DNA of 64,000 bases from Piscinibacter gummiphilus (lineage in GTDB: Bacteria; Pseudomonadota; Gammaproteobacteria; Burkholderiales; Burkholderiaceae_C), in the NCBI RefSeq assembly GCF_002116905.1, contig NZ_CP015118.1:124001-188000 (forward strand), in the 5' to 3' direction. The notes beneath the pieces were generated by a model. The model was not told where the DNA came from and made no database searches. It was given only the letters and a program-made list of their open reading frames with translations. The position numbers and the translations under genes were made by a program. Below are positions 7,725 through 16,317 of this stretch, piece by piece. Each line of letters starts with the position of its first letter. The stretch's first letter is position 1.

Positions 7725-9317
7725 ATGAAACCCATCCTCGGCACCCGTGGCGCGGTCGTCGCATCGCACAGCCTGGCCGCGCAGGCCGGGCTCGACATCC
7801 TGCGCGACGGCGGCAACGCCATCGAGGCCACCATCGCGGTGGCCGCCACCCTCGCGGTCGTGTACCCCCACATGACCGGCATCGGCGGCGATGGCTTCTG
7901 GCTGCTGCACGAACCCGGCAAGGACATCGTCGGCATCGACGCCTGCGGCCGTGCCGGCAGCCAGGTGACGCCCGCGCTGTACGGCGACGCCGCCAGCATC
8001 CCGTGGCGGGGTCCGCTCGCGGCCAACACCGTGGCCGGCACCGTGTCCGGCTGGGGCGCGGCCTACGCGCACAGCCGCGACGTGTGGGGCGGCAAGCTGC
8101 CGCTGTCGCGCCTGCTCGAATCGGCGGTGGCGTATGCGCGCGACGGCTTCCCCGTCACGCACAGCCAGGAGGAGAACACCCGCGCGAAGCTGAAGGACCT
8201 GGTGAACGTGCCCGGCTTCGCCGACCACTTCCTGCGGGACGGCCAGGTGCCGGTCTACGGCGAACGCCACCGCTTCCCGGCGCTGGCCGCCACGCTCGAA
8301 CGCATCGGCCAGGCGGGCACCGACGACTTCTACCGGGGCGAACTCGCGAAGTCCATCGCCGCAGACCTGCAGGCCGCCGGCTCCCCGCTGGTCGCGGCCG
8401 ACCTCGCCGCGCATGCGCCGGAGATCGTCGAGGCGCTGTCGGTCACGCTGAAGGACGGCACCCGCGTCTTCAACCTGCCGCCGCCCACGCAGGGCCTCGC
8501 ATCGCTGCTGATCCTCGCGATCCACGACCGCATCCGGCAGGAGGGCTGGAGTCCCGACAATGTGGAAGGCATCCATGCGCTGGTCGAGGCCACGAAACAG
8601 GCCTTCATCGTGCGCGACCGTGTGGTGACGGACCCGAACACGCTGCCGTCCACGCCGGCCTCGTGGCTGACGGACGAAGCCATCGCGAAGCTCGCGGCCG
8701 CCGTGCCCGTCGACAAGGCCAGCCCGTGGCCCGCGCCGGTGAGCGATGGCGACACCACGTGGCTCGGTGTCGTCGATTCGGAAGGCCGCGCGGTCAGCAT
8801 GATCCAGAGCATCTTCTTCGAGTTCGGCAGCGGCGTGGTGCTGCCCGGCACCGGCATCTGGTGGCAGAACCGCGGCTGCTCGTTCGACCTGAGCCCGGGC
8901 AAGCTGCGTTCGCTCGCCCCGGGCCGCAAGCCGTTCCACACGCTGAACCCGGCGATGGCGCAGCGCCCCGACGGCAAGCTCGTCGTGTACGGCACGATGG
9001 GCGGGGAAGGGCAGCCGCAGACGCAGGCGGCCGTGCTGTCGCGCCTGATGTACGGCGGCCACAACGTGCGCACCGCCGTGTCGGCGCCGCGCTGGCTGCT
9101 GGGCCGCACGTGGGCCGAACAGAGCACCACGCTGAAGATCGAGCGCCGCTACGGCGACGACGTGGTCGAGCGGTTGCGCGCCCTGGGCCATCCGGTCGAG
9201 GTGGTCGCGGAGTTCGACGAGCGCATGGGCCACGCGGGGGCGCTGATCCGCCATCCCGACGGGTTGATCGAAGGGGGCGAGGACCCCCGCAGTGACGGGC
9301 AGGTGGCCGCGTGGTGA
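7725..9317 (+). CDS. Gamma-glutamyltransferase-family N-terminal nucleophile hydrolase
   Basis: Protein of 530 residues related to gamma-glutamyltranspeptidase, which self-cleaves and uses the new N-terminal Thr as nucleophile. The cleavage site is DTTWLGVVD with Thr at about 344-345. The glycine loop reads GTMGGEGQPQTQ rather than GSPGG, which places it with YwrD- and oxamate-amidohydrolase-type members rather than classical Ggt. No signal peptide is seen, so it should act in the cytoplasm on imported substrate. It follows the GntR gene by 31 bases and overlaps the next gene's start. True substrate unresolved: gamma-glutamyl peptide, glutaryl or oxamate-like amide. Confidence 0.85.
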   Translation: MKPILGTRGAVVASHSLAAQAGLDILRDGGNAIEATIAVAATLAVVYPHMTGIGGDGFWLLHEPGKDIVGIDACGRAGSQVTPALYGDAASIPWRGPLAANTVAGTVSGWGAAYAHSRDVWGGKLPLSRLLESAVAYARDGFPVTHSQEENTRAKLKDLVNVPGFADHFLRDGQVPVYGERHRFPALAATLERIGQAGTDDFYRGELAKSIAADLQAAGSPLVAADLAAHAPEIVEALSVTLKDGTRVFNLPPPTQGLASLLILAIHDRIRQEGWSPDNVEGIHALVEATKQAFIVRDRVVTDPNTLPSTPASWLTDEAIAKLAAAVPVDKASPWPAPVSDGDTTWLGVVDSEGRAVSMIQSIFFEFGSGVVLPGTGIWWQNRGCSFDLSPGKLRSLAPGRKPFHTLNPAMAQRPDGKLVVYGTMGGEGQPQTQAAVLSRLMYGGHNVRTAVSAPRWLLGRTWAEQSTTLKIERRYGDDVVERLRALGHPVEVVAEFDERMGHAGALIRHPDGLIEGGEDPRSDGQVAAW

Positions 9318-10306
9318 GTGCAGTGACCGTGAAGAAGTCTCCGGGGTTCAAGTTCGACGGTTTCATGAAGGGCATGGTCATCGCGGTCGTGCTGGCCTTC
9401 CTGTGGCCCACGCCGGGTGCCCATGGCGGGGTCCTGCATCCCGAGTTGCTCAACAAGGTGGGTGTCGCGCTCGTCTTTTTCCTCAACGGCCTGTCGCTGA
9501 GCCTGCCCGCGATGCGCGCGGGCGCGGCGAGCTGGCGCGCCCACCTGCTGATCCAGGGCGCCACGTTCGTGCTGTTCCCGCTGATCGGCGTGGCCGGCGT
9601 GTGGGCCTCGCACGGCCTCGTGCCGCACGACCTGCAGCTCGGCTTCTTCTACCTGTGCGCGCTGCCGTCCACGGTGTCGTCGTCGGTGGCGCTGACCGTC
9701 GCGGCGCGCGGCAACGTGCCGGTCGCGGTGTTCAATGCCACGCTCTCGAGCCTGATCGGCGTGCTGGTCACGCCGATGTGGATGGGCTGGATGCTCGGCC
9801 AGGCCGGCATCGAGTTCCCGATCGGCCCCGTGATCCGCGACCTCGTGCTGTGGGTGCTGGTGCCGCTCGTCGCCGGGCAGCTCGCGCGGCCGTGGTTGGG
9901 CGAATGGGCCGCGAAACACAAGTCGCGCCTGCAGTGGGTGGACCGCGGCACGATCCTGATGCTGATCTACACCTCGTTCGCCGACTCGGTGGTGCAGGGC
10001 GTGTGGACCCGATTCGGCGTGATGACCGTCGTGGGCACCGCCATCGCCACGCTGGTGCTGTTCATCGTCGTGATGCTGGTGGTGCGTGCGCTCGCGCGCC
10101 TCATCGGCCTGAGCGATGCGGACCGCGTGGCCGCGATCTTCTGCGGCTCGAAGAAGACGCTGGCCTCGGGCGTGCCGATGGCGCAGATGATCTTCGGCAC
10201 GAACCCCGCCCTCGGCCTGATCCTGATGCCGCTGATGCTGTACCACCCGCTGCAGCTCGCGATCGGCGGGGTGCTCGCGCAACGATGGGGTGGCCGCACC
10301 GGGTGA
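9314..10306 (+). CDS. Bile acid:sodium symporter family membrane protein (SBF-like, YfeH type)
   Basis: Inner-membrane carrier of about 330 residues with nine to ten hydrophobic segments. It has the family's crossover patterns: ALVFFLNGLSLSLPAMRAG, YLCALPSTVSSSVALTVAARGNVPVAVFNATLSSLIGV and FCGSKKTLASGVPMAQMIF. Related proteins move organic anions with sodium. GTG 9314 overlaps the preceding TGA by four bases (GTGA); GTG 9311 is the other possible start. Coupling to the amidohydrolase-like gene suggests it moves the substrate or a product of that enzyme (inference). Confidence 0.87.
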   Translation: MSAVTVKKSPGFKFDGFMKGMVIAVVLAFLWPTPGAHGGVLHPELLNKVGVALVFFLNGLSLSLPAMRAGAASWRAHLLIQGATFVLFPLIGVAGVWASHGLVPHDLQLGFFYLCALPSTVSSSVALTVAARGNVPVAVFNATLSSLIGVLVTPMWMGWMLGQAGIEFPIGPVIRDLVLWVLVPLVAGQLARPWLGEWAAKHKSRLQWVDRGTILMLIYTSFADSVVQGVWTRFGVMTVVGTAIATLVLFIVVMLVVRALARLIGLSDADRVAAIFCGSKKTLASGVPMAQMIFGTNPALGLILMPLMLYHPLQLAIGGVLAQRWGGRTG

Positions 10307-10335
10307 CTTCCCGGCTTGCATCGGGCGGAGGGATC

Positions 10336-10362
10336 GGGAACACTTGACCGATCAAGTTTCCC
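10336..10362 (+). repeat. Inverted repeat directly before a start codon
   Basis: GGGAA-c-ACTTGA (10336-10347) pairs with TCAAGT-TTCCC (10352-10362) around CCGA, an 11-bp stem with one bulged base. It ends 9 bases before the ATG at 10372, where a ribosome-binding site would be expected and none is seen. It may be an operator or an RNA structure controlling translation of that gene. Confidence 0.5.
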
Positions 10363-10371
10363 GGTACCCCG

Positions 10372-11772
10372 ATGCAGAAATTCCTTGTCGCCCTCGCGCT
10401 CGCCGTGGTCCCGCTGCTGGGCCACGCGGGCGCTCCGGACGGAGCCGCCTGGCTCCGCCACGCCACCGACGACCTGCTGCCGTACTGGCGCCAACCCGCC
10501 GCCCTCGGGTCGCCCGTCGGGCGTTTCCCCACCTTCCGTTGCATCGACGGCGGCGCGTACGACGCCGCCAAGCCGTGCAAGGAACTGGCACGGGCGCCGG
10601 GTTGGATCCGCGCCGAACTGGGCCGCGAGTACGTGCGCATGCAGTCGCGCCAGACCTTCGCGTACGCGGTGGGCTTCCACCTGACCGGCGACCCGGCGCT
10701 GCTGGCCGCCGCGAAGGCGGGGTCGGCCGACATCCGTGCCCGTGCGCTGGACCCGGCCACCGGCAGCGCCGCCACGTTCCACGACCGCGACGGTCGCGCT
10801 CAGCCCCCGGTGGGCGAACGCACCGCGCAGGACCTCGCGTACGCCGCGCTCGCGATGGCGGCCGTCTACGACCTGACCCGCGATTCGGCCACGCTCGACG
10901 ACCTGGACCGCCTGCACCGCCACCTGATGGGCCACTTCGACGCGGAACGAGGCGAGATGCGCTGGACGCTGAAGGGCCCCGAGGCGGGCAAGCGGGAACT
11001 CGTGGCCCAGCTCGACCCGCTCAACGCGTACATGGTGCTCGTGACACCGCTGCTCGAGGGCGAACGCCGCCAGCGCTGGCTGGCCGACATGGGCCGGCTG
11101 GTCGGCACCATCCGCACGCACTACTGCGCGGGCCAACAACCCCGCTGCCGCGGCACGCTGGACGCGGGCGGTGAGGTGCCGGGCGCGCGCCACAACGACT
11201 ACGGCCACAGCGGCAAGGCCTACTGGATGGTGCTGCTCGCCGCGCGGATCCGGGGCGATGCGGACGCGGCCGCGTGGGCCGAGGCCAAGGGCCACGCCGT
11301 GCTGGCCGAGGCCTTCCAGGAGGACACCGGCGCATGGGCCTCGCGCTGGACCGCCGACGGCCAGGACACGAGCCAGCAGTGGTGGATCTCCGCCGAACTC
11401 GACCAGCTTGCATCGACCCTCGCGCTGGGCGACCGGCGCTACCTGGGCTACCTCGAACGCACCGGCCCGTACTGGCTCACGCACTTCGTGGACCGCGAAC
11501 ACGGCGAGGTGTACGGCTGGCTGTCGCCGTCGGGCGAGCCGGGAGACGCGCTGAAGCAGCACCAGTGGAAGAACGGCTACCACTCGCTGGAACACGCGCT
11601 GATCGGGTACCTCACCGCGCAGGCGCTGGCGAGGCAGCCGGCGACGCTGTACTACGCGTTGCCGAAGGGGACGAAGGCGCCGCTGGCGCCGTACGTGTTC
11701 CCGGGGCGGGAGCGTGGGCGGGAGGAGGTGAAGGGGGGCGTGTTGAAGGTGACGTTCGACGTCGGGCCCTGA
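10372..11772 (+). CDS. Exported (alpha/alpha)6-barrel-like protein, resembles N-acylglucosamine 2-epimerase family
   Basis: Protein of 466 residues. Signal peptide MQKFLVALALAVVPLLGHAG, cleaved after about residue 19, so it is periplasmic or secreted. The mature part is helix-rich with repeating aromatic and His positions: RHNDYGHSGKAYWM (about 275-288), TSQQWWISAELDQLAS and a late WKNGYHSLEHALIGYL. These resemble the active-site strips of sugar epimerases and unsaturated-glycan hydrolases with six-hairpin folds, but I cannot name a substrate. Its start lies directly after an inverted repeat and it faces MaeB; the two end 97 bases apart with a palindromic repeat between. Confidence 0.65.
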   Translation: MQKFLVALALAVVPLLGHAGAPDGAAWLRHATDDLLPYWRQPAALGSPVGRFPTFRCIDGGAYDAAKPCKELARAPGWIRAELGREYVRMQSRQTFAYAVGFHLTGDPALLAAAKAGSADIRARALDPATGSAATFHDRDGRAQPPVGERTAQDLAYAALAMAAVYDLTRDSATLDDLDRLHRHLMGHFDAERGEMRWTLKGPEAGKRELVAQLDPLNAYMVLVTPLLEGERRQRWLADMGRLVGTIRTHYCAGQQPRCRGTLDAGGEVPGARHNDYGHSGKAYWMVLLAARIRGDADAAAWAEAKGHAVLAEAFQEDTGAWASRWTADGQDTSQQWWISAELDQLASTLALGDRRYLGYLERTGPYWLTHFVDREHGEVYGWLSPSGEPGDALKQHQWKNGYHSLEHALIGYLTAQALARQPATLYYALPKGTKAPLAPYVFPGRERGREEVKGGVLKVTFDVGP

Positions 11773-11786
11773 GGGCGAAAAGAACC

Positions 11787-11866
11787 GTCACCCCGGCGAA
11801 CGCCGGGGCCCACTCGTCCCGGGGCGCGCCTCGGCCCCGGTGGATCCCGGCGTCCGCCGGGATGAC
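11787..11866. repeat. REP-like palindromic element, copy 1
   Basis: Two self-palindromic arms, GTCACCCCGGCG-AACGCCGGGG (11787-11808) and CCCGGCG-TCCGCCGGGATGAC (11846-11866), form a larger inverted repeat of about 80 bases between two convergent genes. Nearly the same element occurs at 59534-59604. It begins 14 bases after one stop codon and ends 3 bases before the other gene's stop codon, a position suited to bidirectional transcription termination or mRNA 3'-end protection. Confidence 0.8.
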
Positions 11867-11869
11867 CCT

Positions 11870-14185
11870 TTACGAGCGCACCTTCCCCGCCTGCGCCACC
11901 GCCAGCGCCGTCATGTTGACGATGCGCCGCACCGTCGCCGACGGCGACAGCACGTGCACCGGCGCCGCGGCGCCCAGCAGCACCGGGCCCACGGTCACGC
12001 CGTGGCCGCCGGTCATCTTCAGCACGTTGAACAGGATGTTCGCCGCGTCGAGGTTGGGCAGCACGAGCACGTTGGCCGCACCGGTCAGCGTGGACGACGG
12101 CAGGGCCTTCAGGCGCAGGTCTTCGCTCAGCGCCGCGTCGCCGTGGATCTCGCCGTCGGCCTCCACGTCGGGGCAGCGGTGGGCGAACAGGTTGCGCGCC
12201 TCGCGCATCTTCAGTGCCGACGCGCGCTTGCTGCTGCCGTACATCGAGTGCGACAGGAAGGCCACCTTCGGCGGCAGGCCGAAGTGCTTGACCTCGTCGA
12301 CCGCCATCTCGGCGATGTCGGCGAGCTGGGCCGCGTCGGGTTCGTCGTGGATGAAGGTGTCGGTGATGAACAGCGTGTGCTGGTCGAGCAGCAGCGCGTT
12401 CATCGCGGCGAAGGTGCGGGCGCCCTGGCGCAGGCCGATGATGTCGCGCACGTGTTCGAAGTGAGCGTCGTAACGGCCCACGAGGCCGCACAGCATGCCG
12501 TCGGCATCGTTCAGGTGCACCATCAGCGCGGCGATCACGGTGTTCGAGCGGCGCACGATCGACTTGGCCGTCTCGGGCGACACGCCGTTGCGGCCGTTGA
12601 GCTGGTGGTAGGCCTCCCAGTACTGGTTGAAGCGGGCGTCGTCGCCCGGGTTCACCAGCTCGAAGTCGCGGCCCGGCTGCAGGCGCAGTCCGGCGCGTTC
12701 GATGCGCGCGGCGATGACCTCGGGGCGGCCGATCAGGATCGGGCGCACGAGCTTCTCGTCGAGCGCGATCTGCACGGCGCGCAGCACACGTTCCTCTTCA
12801 CCCTCGGCGAACACGATGCGCTTCGGCGCCGAGCGGGCGGCGCGGAACACCGGCTGCATGATCATGCCGGTGTGGGTCACGAAACGGGTCAGCGAGTCGC
12901 GGTAGGCCTCGAGGTCCTCGATGGGGCGTGCGGCCACGCCGGAGGCCTTGGCGGCTTCGGCCACGGCCGGCGCGATGCGCAGGATCAGGCGCGAGTCGAA
13001 CGGCGTGGGGATGAAGTAGTCGGGACCGAAGCGCAGCTCGCGGCCGTCGTACGCGGAGGCCACCTCGGCGCTGATCTCGGCCTTGGCCAGCGCGGCGATC
13101 TCCTTCACGCACGCGATCTTCATCTCGTCGGTGATGCGCGTGGCGCCGCAGTCGAGCGCGCCGCGGAAGATGTACGGGAAACACAGGACGTTGTTGACCT
13201 GGTTCGGGTAGTCGGACCGGCCGGTGGCGATCAGGCAGTCGGGGCGCGCGAGCTTCGCGAGTTCCGGGCGGATCTCGGGCTCGGGGTTGGCGAGCGCGAG
13301 GATCAGCGGCTTGTCGGCCATGGTCTTGACCATCTCGACCGTGAGCACGCCGGCGGCCGAGCAGCCGAGGAACACGTCGGCGCCCTTGACGACGTCGGCG
13401 AGCGTGCGCGCGTCGGTCTTCTGCGCGTAGCGCTGCTTCGAGGCGTCGAGCTTGTCGGCGCGCTGGTCGTGGATCACGCCCTTGCTGTCGCAGACGAACA
13501 CGTTCTTCGGCGAGACGCCGAGCGTGACCATCATGTCGAGGCACGCGATGGCCGCCGCGCCGGCGCCCGACACCGCCACCTTCACCTCGCCGATGGCCTT
13601 GCCCACCAGTTCGAGGCCGTTGATGAGCGCGGCGCTGGAGATGATGGCCGTGCCGTGCTGGTCGTCGTGGAAGACGGGGATCTTCATGCGCTCGCGCAGC
13701 TGGCGCTCGATGTAGAAGCACTCGGGGGCCTTGATGTCCTCGAGGTTCACACCGCCGAGCGTGGGCTCGAGGGCGGCGATGATCTCGACGAGCTTGTCGG
13801 GGTCGCGTTCGGCCAGTTCGATGTCGAACACGTCGATGCCCGCGAACTTGCGGAACAGGCATCCCTTGCCCTCCATCACCGGCTTGCCGGCCAGCGGGCC
13901 GATGTCGCCGAGGCCGAGCACCGCGGTGCCGTTGGTGACCACGCCGACGAGGTTGGCGCGCGACGTGAAGTCGGCGGCGAGCGCGGGGTTCTCCTCGATC
14001 GCGAGGCACGCGTAGGCCACACCCGGCGAATACGCGAGCGAGAGGTCGCGCTGGTTCGACAGCGGCTTGGTGGGCACCACGGCGATCTTGCCGCGCACGG
14101 GGCTGCGGTGGTATTCGAGCGCGGCGTCGCGCAGCGCGGATTCGGCGGGAGACAGCGGCTTGCTGCCTTTGGTGATGTCGGACAT
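11870..14185 (-). CDS. maeB: NADP-dependent malic enzyme with phosphotransacetylase-like C-terminal domain
   Basis: Protein of 771 residues that decarboxylates malate to pyruvate, giving NADPH for gluconeogenesis and biosynthesis. The N-terminal malic-enzyme part includes YSPGVAYACLAIEENP, a Tyr/Lys active region and NAD(P)-fold GAGAAAIACLDMM; NANPEPEI marks its end. From about residue 430 it continues as a phosphate acetyl/butyryltransferase-like domain (IVFAEGEEERVLRAVQ ... GVTVGPVLLG), which in MaeB is regulatory rather than catalytic. The start was set at 14185 (MSDITKGSKPLSP) because GGAG lies upstream and an in-frame extension to 14296 is Arg/Pro-rich and unlike the family. Convergent with the exported protein. 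Confidence 0.93.
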   Translation of the reverse strand: MSDITKGSKPLSPAESALRDAALEYHRSPVRGKIAVVPTKPLSNQRDLSLAYSPGVAYACLAIEENPALAADFTSRANLVGVVTNGTAVLGLGDIGPLAGKPVMEGKGCLFRKFAGIDVFDIELAERDPDKLVEIIAALEPTLGGVNLEDIKAPECFYIERQLRERMKIPVFHDDQHGTAIISSAALINGLELVGKAIGEVKVAVSGAGAAAIACLDMMVTLGVSPKNVFVCDSKGVIHDQRADKLDASKQRYAQKTDARTLADVVKGADVFLGCSAAGVLTVEMVKTMADKPLILALANPEPEIRPELAKLARPDCLIATGRSDYPNQVNNVLCFPYIFRGALDCGATRITDEMKIACVKEIAALAKAEISAEVASAYDGRELRFGPDYFIPTPFDSRLILRIAPAVAEAAKASGVAARPIEDLEAYRDSLTRFVTHTGMIMQPVFRAARSAPKRIVFAEGEEERVLRAVQIALDEKLVRPILIGRPEVIAARIERAGLRLQPGRDFELVNPGDDARFNQYWEAYHQLNGRNGVSPETAKSIVRRSNTVIAALMVHLNDADGMLCGLVGRYDAHFEHVRDIIGLRQGARTFAAMNALLLDQHTLFITDTFIHDEPDAAQLADIAEMAVDEVKHFGLPPKVAFLSHSMYGSSKRASALKMREARNLFAHRCPDVEADGEIHGDAALSEDLRLKALPSSTLTGAANVLVLPNLDAANILFNVLKMTGGHGVTVGPVLLGAAAPVHVLSPSATVRRIVNMTALAVAQAGKVRS

Positions 14186-14468
14186 CGGAACTCTCCAGGG
14201 GCGGCCGGGCGCAAGGGGCGCTCGCGGCGGGAACGGCTTCGATTCGGTGCGCGGATGCCGGGGGGTGGGGCAGCGATCGCGGCGCGCGGGGAGCATCGGG
14301 TCGCGATGGCAGCCTGGGCGTCGTCAGGGGCGCGGGGTGGGGCACTGATTCTGTCACCTCTTGGCCGGTTCGGACAGCCCGCGACCTCCCCGAACGAAAC
14401 CAGGTGTGCGCAGGGCGTTTCAGGGGAAGCCTTGGGGTAGAGTCGCCGCTTCGGGCCCTTTCTTCCGC
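14186..14468. other. Divergent intergenic region between maeB and the PfkB gene
   Basis: 283 bases, the longest gap in the window. TAGAGT at 14438-14443 could be a rightward -10 box; no good -35 partner is seen. No RNA gene, repeat or convincing small ORF is visible; the open frames here are shadows of the flanking genes. Confidence 0.4.
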
Positions 14469-15443
14469 ATGTCCCCCCGCGCCTGCACCGTTTCGCTGAA
14501 CCCCGCCATCGACCGCACCTTGTGGGTCGACCGGCTCGCGCCCGGGCACACGCACCTCGCCACCGGGGAACACCGCCAGGCGGGTGGCAAGGGGTTCAAT
14601 GTCGCGGCGGGCCTGGCCTCGCTCGGTGTGCCGGTCGCGATGTGCGGCTGGCTCGGACGCGAGAACGCCGGGGTTTTCGAGGCGGCGTTCCAGGCGCGGG
14701 GCATCGCCGACGCCATGGACCGGGTGTCCGGCCACGTCCGCGAGAACCTGCAGCTCACCGACACCGCCCGCCAGCAGACCACCTCGGTGGACCTGCCCGG
14801 CATCGCCTTCGACCCCGCCACGCTCGCCGCGGCGGAACAGCAGCTCGACCGAACGCTCGCCGCGCGCGTGGCCCCGGGCGACTGGTGCCTGCTCACCGGC
14901 AGCCTGCCGCCCGGCGTGGACGCGGGCACGCTCGAACGCCTGTCGCGTTCGCTGTCGGCCGCCGGGGCCCGCCTCGTCGTCGACACCGGCGGCGAGGCCC
15001 TGGCCGACCTGCTGCGCCGCCTGGCCGGCACGCCACGTGCCATGCCCGTCTTCGTGAAACCGAACCGCGACGAACTCGAAGCCCTGTGCGGCCGGTCGCT
15101 GCCCACGGTGCCCGACGTCGTGGCCGCCGCGCGCGGCGTGGTGGCCCAGGGCGTGCCACACGTGCTGGTGTCGCTGGGCGCCGACGGCGCGGTGCTCGCG
15201 ACCGCGGCCGGCACCTGGACCTGCGCCGTCCCCGCCGTGCCCATCTGCACCACGGTGGGGGCGGGCGACGCGGTGGTCGCCGGCACCACCGCGGGGCTGA
15301 TGGCGGGCCTGCCCTTCGACGCCGCCGCCCGGCGCGGCCTCGCCTGCGCGGCCTGGCGCATCCAGCGCCGCACCCCCGACCTCCCGCCGCGCGACACGCT
15401 CGATGCCGACGCCGCGGCCTACCGACTCATCCCCTCGCCATGA
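14469..15443 (+). CDS. PfkB-family sugar kinase, 1-phosphofructokinase-like
   Basis: Cytoplasmic kinase of 324 residues in the FruK/LacC branch. The N-terminal pattern SLNPAIDRTLWVDRL and the sugar-binding GGKGFNVAAGLASLG are typical of hexose-phosphate kinases; the catalytic anion-hole motif is TTVGAGDAVVAG with the Asp base near residue 264. It should phosphorylate a phosphosugar such as fructose 1-phosphate or tagatose 6-phosphate, but there is no PTS gene beside it, so the substrate is open. Its TGA overlaps the ATG of the shikimate-dehydrogenase-like gene (ATGA), a coupling that hints at a shared pathway. ATG 14469 gives the family's normal N-terminus. Confidence 0.85.
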   Translation: MSPRACTVSLNPAIDRTLWVDRLAPGHTHLATGEHRQAGGKGFNVAAGLASLGVPVAMCGWLGRENAGVFEAAFQARGIADAMDRVSGHVRENLQLTDTARQQTTSVDLPGIAFDPATLAAAEQQLDRTLAARVAPGDWCLLTGSLPPGVDAGTLERLSRSLSAAGARLVVDTGGEALADLLRRLAGTPRAMPVFVKPNRDELEALCGRSLPTVPDVVAAARGVVAQGVPHVLVSLGADGAVLATAAGTWTCAVPAVPICTTVGAGDAVVAGTTAGLMAGLPFDAAARRGLACAAWRIQRRTPDLPPRDTLDADAAAYRLIPSP

Positions 15444-16261
15444 AAACCTCCATCAGCAAGACCACGCGGCTGTGCATGTCGCTGTCCGCCCGCCCGGGCA
15501 ACTTCGGCACGCGCTTCCAGAACTTCCTGTACGACGCGCTCGACCTCGACTTCGTCTACAAGGCCTTCACCACAAAGGACCTGGCCGCGGCCGTGGGCGG
15601 CATCCGTGCGCTGGGCATCCGCGGCTGCGCGATCTCGATGCCGTTCAAGGAGGCCGTGATCCCGATGCTCGACGCGCTGGACCCGTCGGCCGGCGTGCTG
15701 CAGTCGGTCAACACCATCGTCAACGACGACGGCTTCCTGCGCGGCTACAACACCGACTACCTCGCGGTGCGCCACCTGCTCGATGCGCACCAGGTGCCGC
15801 GCGACCTGCGCGTGGCGGTGCGCGGCAGCGGCGGCATGGCCAAGGCCGTGACGTGCGCACTGCGCGATGCCGGCTTCAAGGACGGCGTGGTCGTCGCCCG
15901 CAACGAGGCCACCGGCCGCGCCCTGGCCGGCAGCTACGGCTACGCGTGGCAGCCCGACACCTCGGGCCTCGCGGCCGGCCTGCTCGTCAACGTGACCCCC
16001 ATCGGCATGTCCGGCGGCGAGGAATCCGGCGACCTCGCGTACAGCCTGTCCCTGATCGATGCCGCCCACACGGTGTTCGACGTCGTGGCGATCCCGGTCG
16101 AGACGCCGCTCATCGTGGCGGCTCGCGCGGCCGGCCGCCCGGTGATCACCGGCGGCGAGGTGATCGCGCTGCAGGCGCTGGAACAGTTCGTGCTGTACAC
16201 CGGTGTGCGACCCGACCCCGAGCTCGTCGCCGAGGCCGCGGCCTTCGCCCGGGCCGCCTGA
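15440..16261 (+). CDS. Shikimate dehydrogenase-like protein (HI0607/SdhL type)
   Basis: Protein of 273 residues belonging to the AroE superfamily. The N-terminus TRLCMSLSARPGNFGTRFQNFLYDAL is characteristic of the SdhL group rather than AroE. Catalytic Lys (SMPFKEAV) and Asp (YNTDYLAVRHLL) are kept; the nucleotide-fold motif is RGSGGMAKAV, departing from the usual GAGGA. SdhL enzymes oxidise shikimate weakly and their true substrate is unknown (family knowledge). Translation is coupled to the PfkB-like kinase by a four-base overlap. minC follows 56 bases downstream. Confidence 0.85.
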   Translation: MKTSISKTTRLCMSLSARPGNFGTRFQNFLYDALDLDFVYKAFTTKDLAAAVGGIRALGIRGCAISMPFKEAVIPMLDALDPSAGVLQSVNTIVNDDGFLRGYNTDYLAVRHLLDAHQVPRDLRVAVRGSGGMAKAVTCALRDAGFKDGVVVARNEATGRALAGSYGYAWQPDTSGLAAGLLVNVTPIGMSGGEESGDLAYSLSLIDAAHTVFDVVAIPVETPLIVAARAAGRPVITGGEVIALQALEQFVLYTGVRPDPELVAEAAAFARAA

Positions 16262-16264
16262 CGG

Positions 16265-16293
16265 CCAGGGGCGTGCTCGGGGGCAGTTAAACT
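16265..16293 (+). promoter_or_regulatory. Possible minC promoter
   Basis: TAAACT at 16288-16293 is a fair -10 box lying 24 bases before the minC ATG. No recognisable -35 is present 17 bases upstream, so minCDE may also be read from the upstream pair of genes. Confidence 0.25.
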
Positions 16294-16317
16294 TCGGCCC
16301 TTTCACACGCTCCTTCC

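Noticed and set aside
12798..15161. A 787-codon minus-strand frame spanning maeB and the PfkB gene
   Set aside because: Part repeats maeB in a shifted frame and part is antisense to the kinase; it crosses a divergent promoter region.
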